Assembly (NCBI GenBank): GCA_030849945.1
Contig: JAVDKK010000004.1
Coordinates: forward strand, 686,851 to 750,850
DNA from: Schauerella fraxinea
GTDB taxonomy: Bacteria > Pseudomonadota > Gammaproteobacteria > Burkholderiales > Burkholderiaceae_B
Reading direction: 5' to 3'
Length of the DNA: 64,000 bases
Part shown: piece by piece, positions 33,402-41,189 of the stretch
Layout of the letters: each line of letters begins with the position of its first letter
Position numbering within the stretch: position 1 is the stretch's first letter
The notes under the pieces: model-generated
Databases searched by the model: none
The model's input: the letters and a program-made list of their open reading frames with translations, nothing else
What the model was told of the DNA's origin: nothing
Program-made: the position numbers and the translations under genes

Positions 33402-34816
33402 TGATGTCTTCTTCGCACGCCCTCTTCGCCGATCACGCTTTGCTGCCCACGGGTTGGGCACGAGATGTCCTCTTCACTTGGGATGCGCACGGCCGCTACA
33501 CGCACATCGCGCCGAATGCCGCGTGCCCGCCGGATGCCATACGTGCTGCGGGCCCGGTGCTGCCTGGGATCACCAATCTGCATTCGCATGCATTTCAGCG
33601 CGCCTTCGCCGGTTTGACCGAGTATCGCGCCGAAACCGCCGACAGCTTCTGGAGTTGGCGCACGCTGATGTACGGTTTTGCCAACGCAATTTCACCCGAG
33701 CAAGTCGAAGCCGTCGCCACGTATCTTTACGGCGAGATGCTGGCGGCCGGCTACACCAGTGTGTGCGAGTTTCATTATCTGCATCACGATCCCGATGGGC
33801 ATCCGTATCTGGATGACGCGCTGCTCGCGCAAGCGTTGCTGCGCGCGGCGCACAACACCGGTATCCATATGACGCTCTTGCCGGTGCTCTATCAGGCCAG
33901 TGGCTTCGGCGGCGCGCCGCTCTCGACGGGTCAACGCCGCTTCGGGCATCACGTCGACAGCATGCAACGCCTGCTCGAACGCTTGGCGCCGTTGTGCGCA
34001 AGCCAGGATGCTCGGCTTGGCCTCGCCCCCCACTCGCTGCGCGCGGTCACGCCCGATGCGTTGAAGGCGGCGCTCGCCATGCTCGATACCCTCGATCCCA
34101 CGGCGCCCGTGCACATTCACATTGCGGAGCAAACCCGCGAAGTCGAGGATTGCGTGGCCTTTTGCGGCCAACGGCCGGTGGATTGGTTGGTCGATCACAC
34201 CGACCTGAGTGCGCGCTGGTGCCTGGTGCATGCCACGCACATGACGCCGACTGAAGCGCGCCGAGCCGCCGCAACAGGCGCGATCGCCGGCCTGTGCCCC
34301 AGCACTGAGGCCAATCTGGGCGACGGCATTTTCGATATGGCGTCGTGGATCGACGGGCAAGGCCAATGGGGCGTAGGGTCGGACAGTCATGCCTGCGTGA
34401 ACGCCGCCGAAGAGCTGCAGTTGCTCGAATACAGTCAACGCTGGGCCACACGCCAGCGCAATGTGCTCGCGACGCCTGCGCATCCACACGTGGCCGAAGC
34501 CATGACGCACGCCGCCGTGGCGGGTGGCGTCCTAGCGGCCGGCCGCGCATCAAGCGGCTTGCAACAAGGCGGACTACAGGTGGGTGCCGCGGCGGATTGG
34601 GTGGTGCTCGATGCACAGCATCCTGCACTGGCCGGGCTTGCGCCTGTTGATATGCTGTCGGGCCATGTATTCGGCAGCCACCGCACCTCTGCGATCGCGG
34701 AAGTGTGGACGCGAGGCACGCAGCGGATGTCGGGCGGCCGACACCATCGTCATGACGCCGACGTCAGCGGCTTTGTGAAGGCACGCGCTGCATTGCTGGC
34801 GTCGATGGGACGTTGA
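33401..34816 (+). CDS. hutF: Formimidoylglutamate deiminase HutF
   Basis: A 471-residue amidohydrolase-superfamily enzyme that converts N-formimidoyl-L-glutamate to N-formyl-L-glutamate plus ammonia, in the five-step histidine pathway. The start ATG at 33401 (or 33404) overlaps the hutD stop. The metal-binding HSHAFQRAFAGLTEYR near residue 65 is diagnostic; later ligands are in APHSLRAV, HIHIAEQ and WGVGSDSHACV. Length is typical (about 450-470). The partners hutH, hutU, hutI and hutG are not in the window, so they must be elsewhere. Confidence 0.92.
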   Translation: MMSSSHALFADHALLPTGWARDVLFTWDAHGRYTHIAPNAACPPDAIRAAGPVLPGITNLHSHAFQRAFAGLTEYRAETADSFWSWRTLMYGFANAISPEQVEAVATYLYGEMLAAGYTSVCEFHYLHHDPDGHPYLDDALLAQALLRAAHNTGIHMTLLPVLYQASGFGGAPLSTGQRRFGHHVDSMQRLLERLAPLCASQDARLGLAPHSLRAVTPDALKAALAMLDTLDPTAPVHIHIAEQTREVEDCVAFCGQRPVDWLVDHTDLSARWCLVHATHMTPTEARRAAATGAIAGLCPSTEANLGDGIFDMASWIDGQGQWGVGSDSHACVNAAEELQLLEYSQRWATRQRNVLATPAHPHVAEAMTHAAVAGGVLAAGRASSGLQQGGLQVGAAADWVVLDAQHPALAGLAPVDMLSGHVFGSHRTSAIAEVWTRGTQRMSGGRHHRHDADVSGFVKARAALLASMGR

Positions 34817-34819
34817 GAC

Positions 34820-35662
34820 TCAGCGCGGCTCGCCGCGCTGCATGGCTTCGTGTTCGAAGCGAGCATCTTCAAGCTCGTCCATCAACTCGTCGATTTTGAC
34901 GGGCGTGGTGTCGATCTCGACGTGGCCGGTGAGCGCCACACCGGGAACCAGGGCGCCGGCTTCAAACAGACGCCAGATTTCCTTGCCGTAATGCATCGTG
35001 AGCAATTGCGGCGCGAAGCGTGAGAAGTAGGTCGCCAGATTATCCACGTCGCGTTCGAGCATGACCTGCGCTTCGCTGTTGCCGGCGGCGTTTACCGCCT
35101 GCGGCAGATCGATGATCGTGGGACCCGCGTGACTCAACAGGATGTTGTATTCCGACAAATCGCCGTGAATGACACCGGCGCACAGCATCAACACCACCTG
35201 ATCCAGTAGTTGGCCATGCAGCGTGAGCGCATCGGCTTCGCTCAAGTCGACATCGCCCAAACGCGGGGCCACGTCGCCGTTTTCGTCGGTCACGAGCTCC
35301 ATGAGCAACACGCCATCCGTACAGATATAGGGCTGCGGCACGCGCACACCAGCATTGGCCAGCAGAAACAGGGCGTCCACCTCGGCGTTTTGCCAGGATT
35401 CTTCCTGCACCTGGCGGCCGTAACGCGAGCCTTTTTCCATGGCCCGCGCTTCACGGCTGTTCTTGGTCTTGCGGCCGTCGCGGTATGAGGCCGCCTTGCG
35501 GAAGCTGCGCTGCTGCACATCCTTGTAGACCTTGGCGCAGCGGGTATCGTCACCGCTGCGCACCACAAACACCGTGGCCTCCTTACCGCTCATCAATTGG
35601 CTGATCACCTCGTCGATGAGGCCCTCTTCAACCAATGGCGCCAAGCGCTTGGGGACTTTCAT
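34820..35662 (-). CDS. RIO1-type serine protein kinase
   Basis: A 280-residue atypical protein kinase. The start at 35662 (MKVPKRLAPLVEEGLIDEVI) matches bacterial homologues; 35713 is an alternative. The ATP-loop region is SGKEATVFVVRSG, the lysine is in CAKVYKD, the catalytic loop is GVIHGDLSEYNILL (Asp and Asn of the kinase core) and the metal-binding motif is IIDLPQAV, the usual RIO variant of DFG. The C-terminal tail is acidic and helical. Bacterial RIO1-like kinases are widespread in Beta- and Gammaproteobacteria, but their targets are unknown. It is convergent with hutF, whose stop is 3 bp away. Confidence 0.9.
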   Translation of the reverse strand: MKVPKRLAPLVEEGLIDEVISQLMSGKEATVFVVRSGDDTRCAKVYKDVQQRSFRKAASYRDGRKTKNSREARAMEKGSRYGRQVQEESWQNAEVDALFLLANAGVRVPQPYICTDGVLLMELVTDENGDVAPRLGDVDLSEADALTLHGQLLDQVVLMLCAGVIHGDLSEYNILLSHAGPTIIDLPQAVNAAGNSEAQVMLERDVDNLATYFSRFAPQLLTMHYGKEIWRLFEAGALVPGVALTGHVEIDTTPVKIDELMDELEDARFEHEAMQRGEPR

Positions 35663-35760
35663 AGGCGCACCGGCGACAGGGATGCCGCGAGAGGCGTGTG
35701 GACGGGCATACACAGAGGAGAAATTGTGATCATGGCCCGATTATATGGGTAGCGCCTAGC

Positions 35761-37005
35761 TCATGCAGCCACGCGCTCGCGCCGTGTTGCCGCCACCGCA
35801 AACGCCTGCGCCAGATCGGCTTTCAAATCGACAGGATCTTCGAGTCCGATATGTAAGCGGACCACCGGCGTCGTGCCCTGCCAGTAGCTGTGCTCGTGCA
35901 AGCGCTCGGGCGCGGCAATCAAGGCCAGGCTTTCGTAACCGCCCCAAGACGCGCCGATACCGAAGAAACGCAGGGCATCGACGAAGGCGTGCGCCGCTGC
36001 CAGATCGTCGTCTCGGAATGCAAACGACACCAATCCGCTCGCCCCCGTAAAGTCGCGTTGCCACAGGGCGTGGCCGGGATCGGTGGGCAAAGCGGGATAG
36101 AACACCCGTTCGACTTGCGCGTGCGTTTGCAGAAATTCGGCAATTTCGGTGGCCTGCCGCTGATGTTGCGCCAGCCGGATCGGCAAGGTGCGCACCCCGC
36201 GCAACGCCAGATAGGCATCGTCGGCACTGACCGAGAGGCCCAGCGCTTCATAAGCCACGCCGATCTTGTCGGCCAGGGCGGGGCTGTCGACCACCACCAC
36301 GCCTTGCATCAAGTCGGAATGCCCCGCGATATATTTCGTGGCGGCCTGGATCGAGATGTCGGCGCCGAGCGCGAGGGGCTTGTAGAACCAGCCGCCGCTC
36401 CAGGTGTTGTCGGTGGCGACCAGCACGCCGTGCTGATGGGCGATCGCGGCCAGTTGCGGCAGATCCAGCACTTCAAACAGCAGTGAGCTGGGCGATTCGA
36501 GATACACGAGTTTGGTCGTGGCCCGAATCTTCGACGCCAGATCGTCGTGCGCGGGCGAAAAGTACTCCAGCTCGATGCCCAATCGCTGCAGCAACGTGCG
36601 GTCGATGCGGCGCACCGGCGAATACACGCTATCGGCGACCAGTGCGTGATCGCCGGGCGACAACAAGCCCACCAGCACCAACGCGATCGCCGACAGACCC
36701 GAGGGCGCGAGGAACGCGCGGTGGCCCCCTTCCAGACCGAGAATGGCCGCTTCCAACGCGCGATGCGTGTCGAGCCCATGGCGCCCGTACGTGGCCACCG
36801 GCTCGCCCGCCGCCCGGCGATGATGATGGTCTTCGTGCGCCTTGACGCTTTCGAAGCGCACCGTACTGGTACGCACCACCGGCACGTTGACGGGTCCCGA
36901 GCCGTCGCGGAGCACCGGCGCGCCGGCATGCAGCAGGCGAGTGGCGTCGCCGATGGTGAGATCGCGATGAATCGCGTAAGGGGTTGCGGACGTGGGCTGG
37001 GTCAT
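35761..37005 (-). CDS. Cystathionine lyase-type PLP enzyme (Cys/Met metabolism family)
   Basis: A 414-residue fold-type I PLP enzyme of the cystathionine gamma-synthase/beta-lyase family. The start at 37005 (MTQPTSATPYAIHRD) is preceded by AAGGAAC; an upstream start at 37041 is less likely. Substrate/cofactor motifs: YGRHGLDTHRALE, the Ser/Gly cofactor loop APSGLSAIALVL, VATDNTWSGGWFYKPLALGA and the Schiff-base lysine in AATKYIAGHSDLMQG. It follows an ABC amino-acid importer in the same direction, and the divergent operon encodes a thiol dioxygenase and a rhodanese, so C-S cleavage of cystathionine, cysteine/cystine or a relative is the likely job. Confidence 0.87.
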   Translation of the reverse strand: MTQPTSATPYAIHRDLTIGDATRLLHAGAPVLRDGSGPVNVPVVRTSTVRFESVKAHEDHHHRRAAGEPVATYGRHGLDTHRALEAAILGLEGGHRAFLAPSGLSAIALVLVGLLSPGDHALVADSVYSPVRRIDRTLLQRLGIELEYFSPAHDDLASKIRATTKLVYLESPSSLLFEVLDLPQLAAIAHQHGVLVATDNTWSGGWFYKPLALGADISIQAATKYIAGHSDLMQGVVVVDSPALADKIGVAYEALGLSVSADDAYLALRGVRTLPIRLAQHQRQATEIAEFLQTHAQVERVFYPALPTDPGHALWQRDFTGASGLVSFAFRDDDLAAAHAFVDALRFFGIGASWGGYESLALIAAPERLHEHSYWQGTTPVVRLHIGLEDPVDLKADLAQAFAVAATRRERVAA

Positions 37006-37069
37006 GAGAGGGTTCCTTGAAACGGTCGACGGCCATGGCACACGCCATGGCGGGAGGTGTGGCGTACGG

Positions 37070-37972
37070 TCAGTACGACACCCAAAGGCGCTCGCGCCTG
37101 GCGGCGGCGAAAGGATCGGGCTGCCCTGGGGTGGCGCGCACCCCCTGCCCCAGCGTGCGTTGCAGAAATTCGCGGGTGCGGTCGCTGGTGGGATGTTGAA
37201 AAATGGCGGCGGGCGATCCCTGCTCCACGATGTGGCCGGCTTCCGTGAAGTACACGCGATCGCTGACTTCCTCGGCGAAGCGCATCTCGTGCGTGACCAA
37301 TACGCAGGTCATCCCGTCGCGCACGAGGTCGCGAATCACGGTGAGTACTTCGCCCACCGTTTCGGGGTCGAGTGCCGACGTCACCTCGTCGAACAAGATC
37401 AGTTCGGGCTTCATGGCCAACGCACGTGCGATTGCCACCCGCTGCTGCTGGCCGCCGGATAGCTCCCCGGGATAAGCCTGTGCTTTGTTGGACAACCGCA
37501 CGCGATCCAGCAGCGCCAGCGCCTCCCGCTCGGCTTCGGCGCGGGCGCGCCCCATTACCCGCACGGGCGCAATCACCAGATTTTCGAGCACGGTGAGATG
37601 CGGAAAGAGGTTGTATTGCTGAAACACGAACCCCACACGCGTGCGCAGTGCGATCAATTCGGCTTCGGTTTTCAAGGTATCGACGCGTGTGCCGCCCACC
37701 ACAATCTCGCCGCGTTGCGGCCGCAGCAGGCCAGTCAACGTGCGCAAGATGGTCGATTTTCCTGAACCGGACGGTCCGATGATGGCCACCGCCTGGCCCC
37801 GTCCCACCTCGAGATCGATTCCCTTGAGCACCTCGTTGGGGCCGAAGGCCAGGTGCACCCCGCGCAGTTGCACGAGGGAAGCGGCGGGCGAGCGATCGGC
37901 GGCGGCGTGCGTGGCGGCCGACCCGCCCACCGCCTGCGGCACGGGATACAAAAAGCGTTCAGTGGCGGTCAT
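37070..37972 (-). CDS. Amino-acid ABC transporter ATP-binding protein (sulfur cluster)
   Basis: A 300-residue ATPase of the polar amino-acid group. It has Walker A GPSGSGKST, Q-loop FVFQQYNLFPHLTVLENLVI, signature LSGGQQQRVAIARAL, Walker B LILFDEVTSALDP and H-loop LVTHEM. Walker B ends in a DEV, where the family has DEP; other features are normal. The N-terminal about 35 residues are an unusual Ala-rich extension. It overlaps the upstream permease by 14 bp, so the four transporter genes are tightly coupled. Confidence 0.9.
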   Translation of the reverse strand: MTATERFLYPVPQAVGGSAATHAAADRSPAASLVQLRGVHLAFGPNEVLKGIDLEVGRGQAVAIIGPSGSGKSTILRTLTGLLRPQRGEIVVGGTRVDTLKTEAELIALRTRVGFVFQQYNLFPHLTVLENLVIAPVRVMGRARAEAEREALALLDRVRLSNKAQAYPGELSGGQQQRVAIARALAMKPELILFDEVTSALDPETVGEVLTVIRDLVRDGMTCVLVTHEMRFAEEVSDRVYFTEAGHIVEQGSPAAIFQHPTSDRTREFLQRTLGQGVRATPGQPDPFAAARRERLWVSY

Positions 37973-38765
37973 GACGACGCTCCAGGGCGCGGGTGGCGCG
38001 GGCTATCGGATAGCAATAAGCAAAGAAAAAGGCGAGCAGCGCGAAGTACACGAGGATGGTGAAATCGGTGCGCGACACCGTATTGCTGGCGATCTGAGCG
38101 GTATCGACCAGATCGTGCACGCCCACCAGTGACGCCAGGGCCGTGCTCATGGTGATGCTGGCGTACAGGTTCATCCACGGCGGCAGCATCCGCTTGACGC
38201 ATTGCGGCAGCACGATCAAGCGGAAAATCTCGCGGCGCTTGAACGCCAGCGACTGCGCGGCCTCCCACTGCGTGCTGGGGATCGATTGAATCGCGCCCCG
38301 AAAAATCTCGGCCACATTGGCGCTAGTGGGTAACGCCAGTCCCAGCACCACCTTGAGCCAATCCGGAAACGCAAACGTCCACGCCGCCACACGCACTTCG
38401 AACGGAAACACGTAGGTCGTGAAATAGATCAGCACCAGAATCGGGGCATTGCGAAAAATGTTGACGTACCAGCGCGTGCCGATGCGCCAAACACCCACCG
38501 GCGAGAGCGGCAGCGCCCCGATCGCCAATCCGACGATCGTGCCTAGCGCCATCGCAAGCACGCTGATCTGGATGTTTACCCACAAGCCCCGCAGCAGTGC
38601 CGGTATCCACTGCCACAGATACGCCACGACCACGGGCGTGGTACCGGTAGTGACCCAGAACGTGATCACGCAGAAGCCGGCGATGGCCGATACCGCCCAG
38701 GGATTGCGCCACCGCGATATGTCGAAGCCGGCCGCGCCCCGCGGCAGGGTCAGATCATTGGCCAT
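37959..38765 (-). CDS. Amino-acid ABC transporter permease, second subunit
   Basis: A 268-residue inner-membrane permease of the HisM/GlnP family. There are about five to six hydrophobic segments; IQISVLAMALGTIVGLAIGA and LVYFALLAFFFAYCYPIAR are obvious. The EAA loop is WEAAQSLAFKRREIFRLIVLP. It overlaps the preceding permease gene by 11 bp and the ATPase by 14 bp. Two different permeases in one operon indicate a heterodimeric channel. Confidence 0.88.
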   Translation of the reverse strand: MANDLTLPRGAAGFDISRWRNPWAVSAIAGFCVITFWVTTGTTPVVVAYLWQWIPALLRGLWVNIQISVLAMALGTIVGLAIGALPLSPVGVWRIGTRWYVNIFRNAPILVLIYFTTYVFPFEVRVAAWTFAFPDWLKVVLGLALPTSANVAEIFRGAIQSIPSTQWEAAQSLAFKRREIFRLIVLPQCVKRMLPPWMNLYASITMSTALASLVGVHDLVDTAQIASNTVSRTDFTILVYFALLAFFFAYCYPIARATRALERRHDRH

Positions 38766-39498
38766 AACCGGGCATCCTCAAACGCGTTTCAAGCCAGCGC
38801 CCCACCACACTCACCAACCAGGTGAGCAAGCCGAAATACAGCAGGATCAGCAACAGCAGCTCGAGGACGTTGTCGCGCTGCGTCCAGATCATGATCGATT
38901 CATACGTCACATCGCCCACCGCGATCGCCGACGCCACGGCCGTCATCTTCACCAGATCCACGAGGTTGTTGACCAACGAGGGCAACGCAAATCGCACGGC
39001 CAGCGGCAATTCCACGCGCCACAGCAATTGACGTCTGGAAAAGCCCAGCGATCGTGCGGCCTCCAATGTGACGCGGGGCACTGCTTCGATACCGGCCCGC
39101 AAGGCCTCGGCATGAAACACGCCTTTATGCAGCGACACCACGATCACCACCCACGTCAGTGGCGTCAGCGGATTGGCGCCATACTGGCGCAGCTGTTGGG
39201 TGATGAGCATGTTGAGCACGAGGAAGGCGCAATACAGTTGCACCAACGTCGGCGTATTACGCGTGACCTCGACGAAGGCCCGCGTGGGCAACACCAGCCA
39301 TGGCCGTCCTGACGTCAACGCTGCGGCGATCAGCACGCCGGCCGCCAGACTGCACGGGATCACGAGCAGACAAAGCTCGAGCGTGACCCCCATGCCGCGC
39401 CAGAACGCCTGCCGTTCCATCGCATCGAGCAGAAAGGCGTAGTTCAATCCCAGTGGCTTGAAAAACGTCACAAGGGGTGCGAAGACGGCATCGATCAC
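38755..39498 (-). CDS. Amino-acid ABC transporter permease, first subunit
   Basis: A 247-residue permease of the same family as the next gene. I take GTG at 39498 (MIDAVFAPLVTFFKPLG when initiated), which overlaps the stop of the binding-protein gene by 4 bp (GTGA); longer in-frame extension inside that gene is not credible. Helix region VTLELCLLVIPCSLAAGVLI, EAA loop LEAARSLGFSRRQLLWRVEL. The order is binding protein, permease, permease, ATPase, PLP lyase. Confidence 0.87.
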   Translation of the reverse strand: MIDAVFAPLVTFFKPLGLNYAFLLDAMERQAFWRGMGVTLELCLLVIPCSLAAGVLIAAALTSGRPWLVLPTRAFVEVTRNTPTLVQLYCAFLVLNMLITQQLRQYGANPLTPLTWVVIVVSLHKGVFHAEALRAGIEAVPRVTLEAARSLGFSRRQLLWRVELPLAVRFALPSLVNNLVDLVKMTAVASAIAVGDVTYESIMIWTQRDNVLELLLLILLYFGLLTWLVSVVGRWLETRLRMPGYGQ

Positions 39499-40370
39499 TT
39501 CTTCGCCCACTGTGGCAACGGCGCTTGCGCTTGCGCGGCACCCTGTAACTCCACCAACGCCGCCGATGGCCGCGAGATGCCTACTCTTTTTTCGGTCGCG
39601 ATCAGCCACCCGTCGCGATGCCACCCCTGGATCACCCGATCCACGGCTTGCGCAGTATCTTTTTCGCCGGGGCGCACCCACACTACGCTGGGTGATGGAA
39701 TCAGTTCATCGAAGGGTGCGGCGTAGTCCTTCCATTCAGCGTCGTCTTCCACCAGGCGATAGATCAGGGTGCCGTCATGTACGGCCGCGACGCAATTGCC
39801 GCCACGCAAAGCCAGGAGGGATTCGGAAGCGCCACGAAATCCTTTGAGCTGCGCACCGTATTGCTCCGCCAGTGGCTTGCCGTAATTGCTGCCTTGCGAG
39901 AGGCAGACCGGTTTGCCGGCCAGGTCTTCCCATCGGGTAATACCGCTGTCCTTCTTGAAGATGGCCGCGCCGCCGTTGCGGTAGTACGGCGTGGGTGCAA
40001 ACGTCAATTGCGCTGCCCGCTCCTCGGTCCACTCCATGCTGGCCACGAGCAGATCCACCCGCTTTTGCTGCAGGTACTGGATGCGGTTCGACGGCAGCAC
40101 CGCGACCAGCTCCACATCCGTGCCCAATCCTTGCGCCAGGCCGCGCGCCACTTCCGGATTGAATCCCGTGAGCTGCTGCGTGGCGGGATCGATCGCGCCG
40201 AAAGGGCCGCCTGACACCACGACGCCGATCACCACGCGCTTGCGCTCTTTTATGCGATCGAGCGTGTCGTCGGCATGCGCCGGCGCGGCGGTGATCCAGA
40301 CCGTTGCGCCCGCCAGCGCCAGCGCCAGCGCCATTGCGCTGCGGGTAAATCCAAATTTTTGTGTAGACAT
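39495..40370 (-). CDS. Amino-acid ABC transporter periplasmic binding protein
   Basis: A 291-residue family 3 solute-binding protein. The signal peptide reads MSTQKFGFTRSAMALALALA with a cleavage zone AHA/DDT. The binding domains contain VVIGVVVSGGPFGAIDPATQ, GFNPEVARGLAQGLGTDVEL, DLLVASMEWTEERAAQLTF and PVCLSQGSNYG. It starts the minus-strand importer-lyase operon; the 204-bp gap upstream is a divergent promoter shared with the thiol dioxygenase gene. The cargo is probably a sulfur amino acid, inferred from neighbours. Confidence 0.87.
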   Translation of the reverse strand: MSTQKFGFTRSAMALALALAGATVWITAAPAHADDTLDRIKERKRVVIGVVVSGGPFGAIDPATQQLTGFNPEVARGLAQGLGTDVELVAVLPSNRIQYLQQKRVDLLVASMEWTEERAAQLTFAPTPYYRNGGAAIFKKDSGITRWEDLAGKPVCLSQGSNYGKPLAEQYGAQLKGFRGASESLLALRGGNCVAAVHDGTLIYRLVEDDAEWKDYAAPFDELIPSPSVVWVRPGEKDTAQAVDRVIQGWHRDGWLIATEKRVGISRPSAALVELQGAAQAQAPLPQWAKK

Positions 40371-40408
40371 AGAGGCGCCGATAGACCGTCAAGCAATAAG
40401 GCACTCAA

Positions 40409-40486
40409 GCCTAAAGACGATGCGGGCCGCTGTGAACGACGAAAAACTTGTGTGCTTATACGCTGATGCTTATGCCTAAAAACGAT
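40409..40486. promoter_or_regulatory. Repeated GCCTAAARACGAT elements in the divergent thiol-cluster promoter
   Basis: GCCTAAAGACGAT (40409-40421) and GCCTAAAAACGAT (40474-40486) are direct repeats 65 bp apart with one difference. A second direct repeat, TGCTTAT at 40453-40459 and 40467-40473, lies between them. All are in the gap between the divergent binding-protein and dioxygenase genes, so they may be regulator sites for both operons. No regulator gene is adjacent. Confidence 0.4.
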
Positions 40487-40574
40487 TTTGTTCGGGACGA
40501 AGACGACCCTATATTGAATGTCGCGTGTTGCGCCACTTGGCGGCCACAACGCCGGCATCAACGGAGAATTCATC

Positions 40575-41189
40575 GTGTCCCTGCAACCTGAACGGCAAGC
40601 GGCCGTAGACCAGACACTGACCGCGATCAAAGCGATTGCGGCAAGCGACGGCATTACGTATTCAAGTCTGGAGCGCATCGCGCTCGAACTCAAGCAACTG
40701 GCAGCGCAACGGCACCTCTTCAGCGCAGACCAGTTCACGTCTCCGGATCCCGGCGATCCAGAAGCCTCCACCCGCTACCTGCTCCACAAGGAAGCAGACG
40801 ACACGTTTGCGCTCTATCTGAACGCCATCAACCCCGGCAAGAACACCGTGCCGCACAATCACACCACCTGGGCGGTGATCGTGGCCGTCGAAGGTGACGA
40901 ACTCAATCGCATCTATACGCGCCTGGATGACGGTGCAAGCGACGATCACGCCGAACTTCGCCTTGACCGCGAGGTCGTCGTCAGCCCAGGCGCCGGCCAC
41001 GTCGCCTTTCTCGCCGACGACATCCACAGCATTCACGTGCTCGGCGATCACGGCACGCGCCACTTTCACCTCTATGGCCTGGCGCTCGATCGCCTCACGG
41101 ACCGCGTGGGCTACGACCTCGATAACAAGCGCGTCCTGAACTACAACCGCACCTATCACACCAAGCAAGACGAGCGGAGCCACGCATGA
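40575..41189 (+). CDS. Cysteine dioxygenase-type cupin (thiol dioxygenase)
   Basis: A 204-residue non-haem iron cupin. GTG at 40575 (reads SLQPERQAAVDQTLTAIKAI after the start) has CGGAG 8 bases upstream; an ATG at 40518 would put that site inside the gene. Fe ligands are His in NTVPHNHTTWAVIVAVEG and the third His in SIHVLGDHGTRHFHLYG. It would oxidise a thiol such as cysteine to the sulfinate, but the 3-mercaptopropionate dioxygenase branch is equally compatible. It overlaps the rhodanese gene by 4 bp. With the divergent importer and C-S lyase it points to sulfur-compound degradation. Confidence 0.85.
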   Translation: MSLQPERQAAVDQTLTAIKAIAASDGITYSSLERIALELKQLAAQRHLFSADQFTSPDPGDPEASTRYLLHKEADDTFALYLNAINPGKNTVPHNHTTWAVIVAVEGDELNRIYTRLDDGASDDHAELRLDREVVVSPGAGHVAFLADDIHSIHVLGDHGTRHFHLYGLALDRLTDRVGYDLDNKRVLNYNRTYHTKQDERSHA

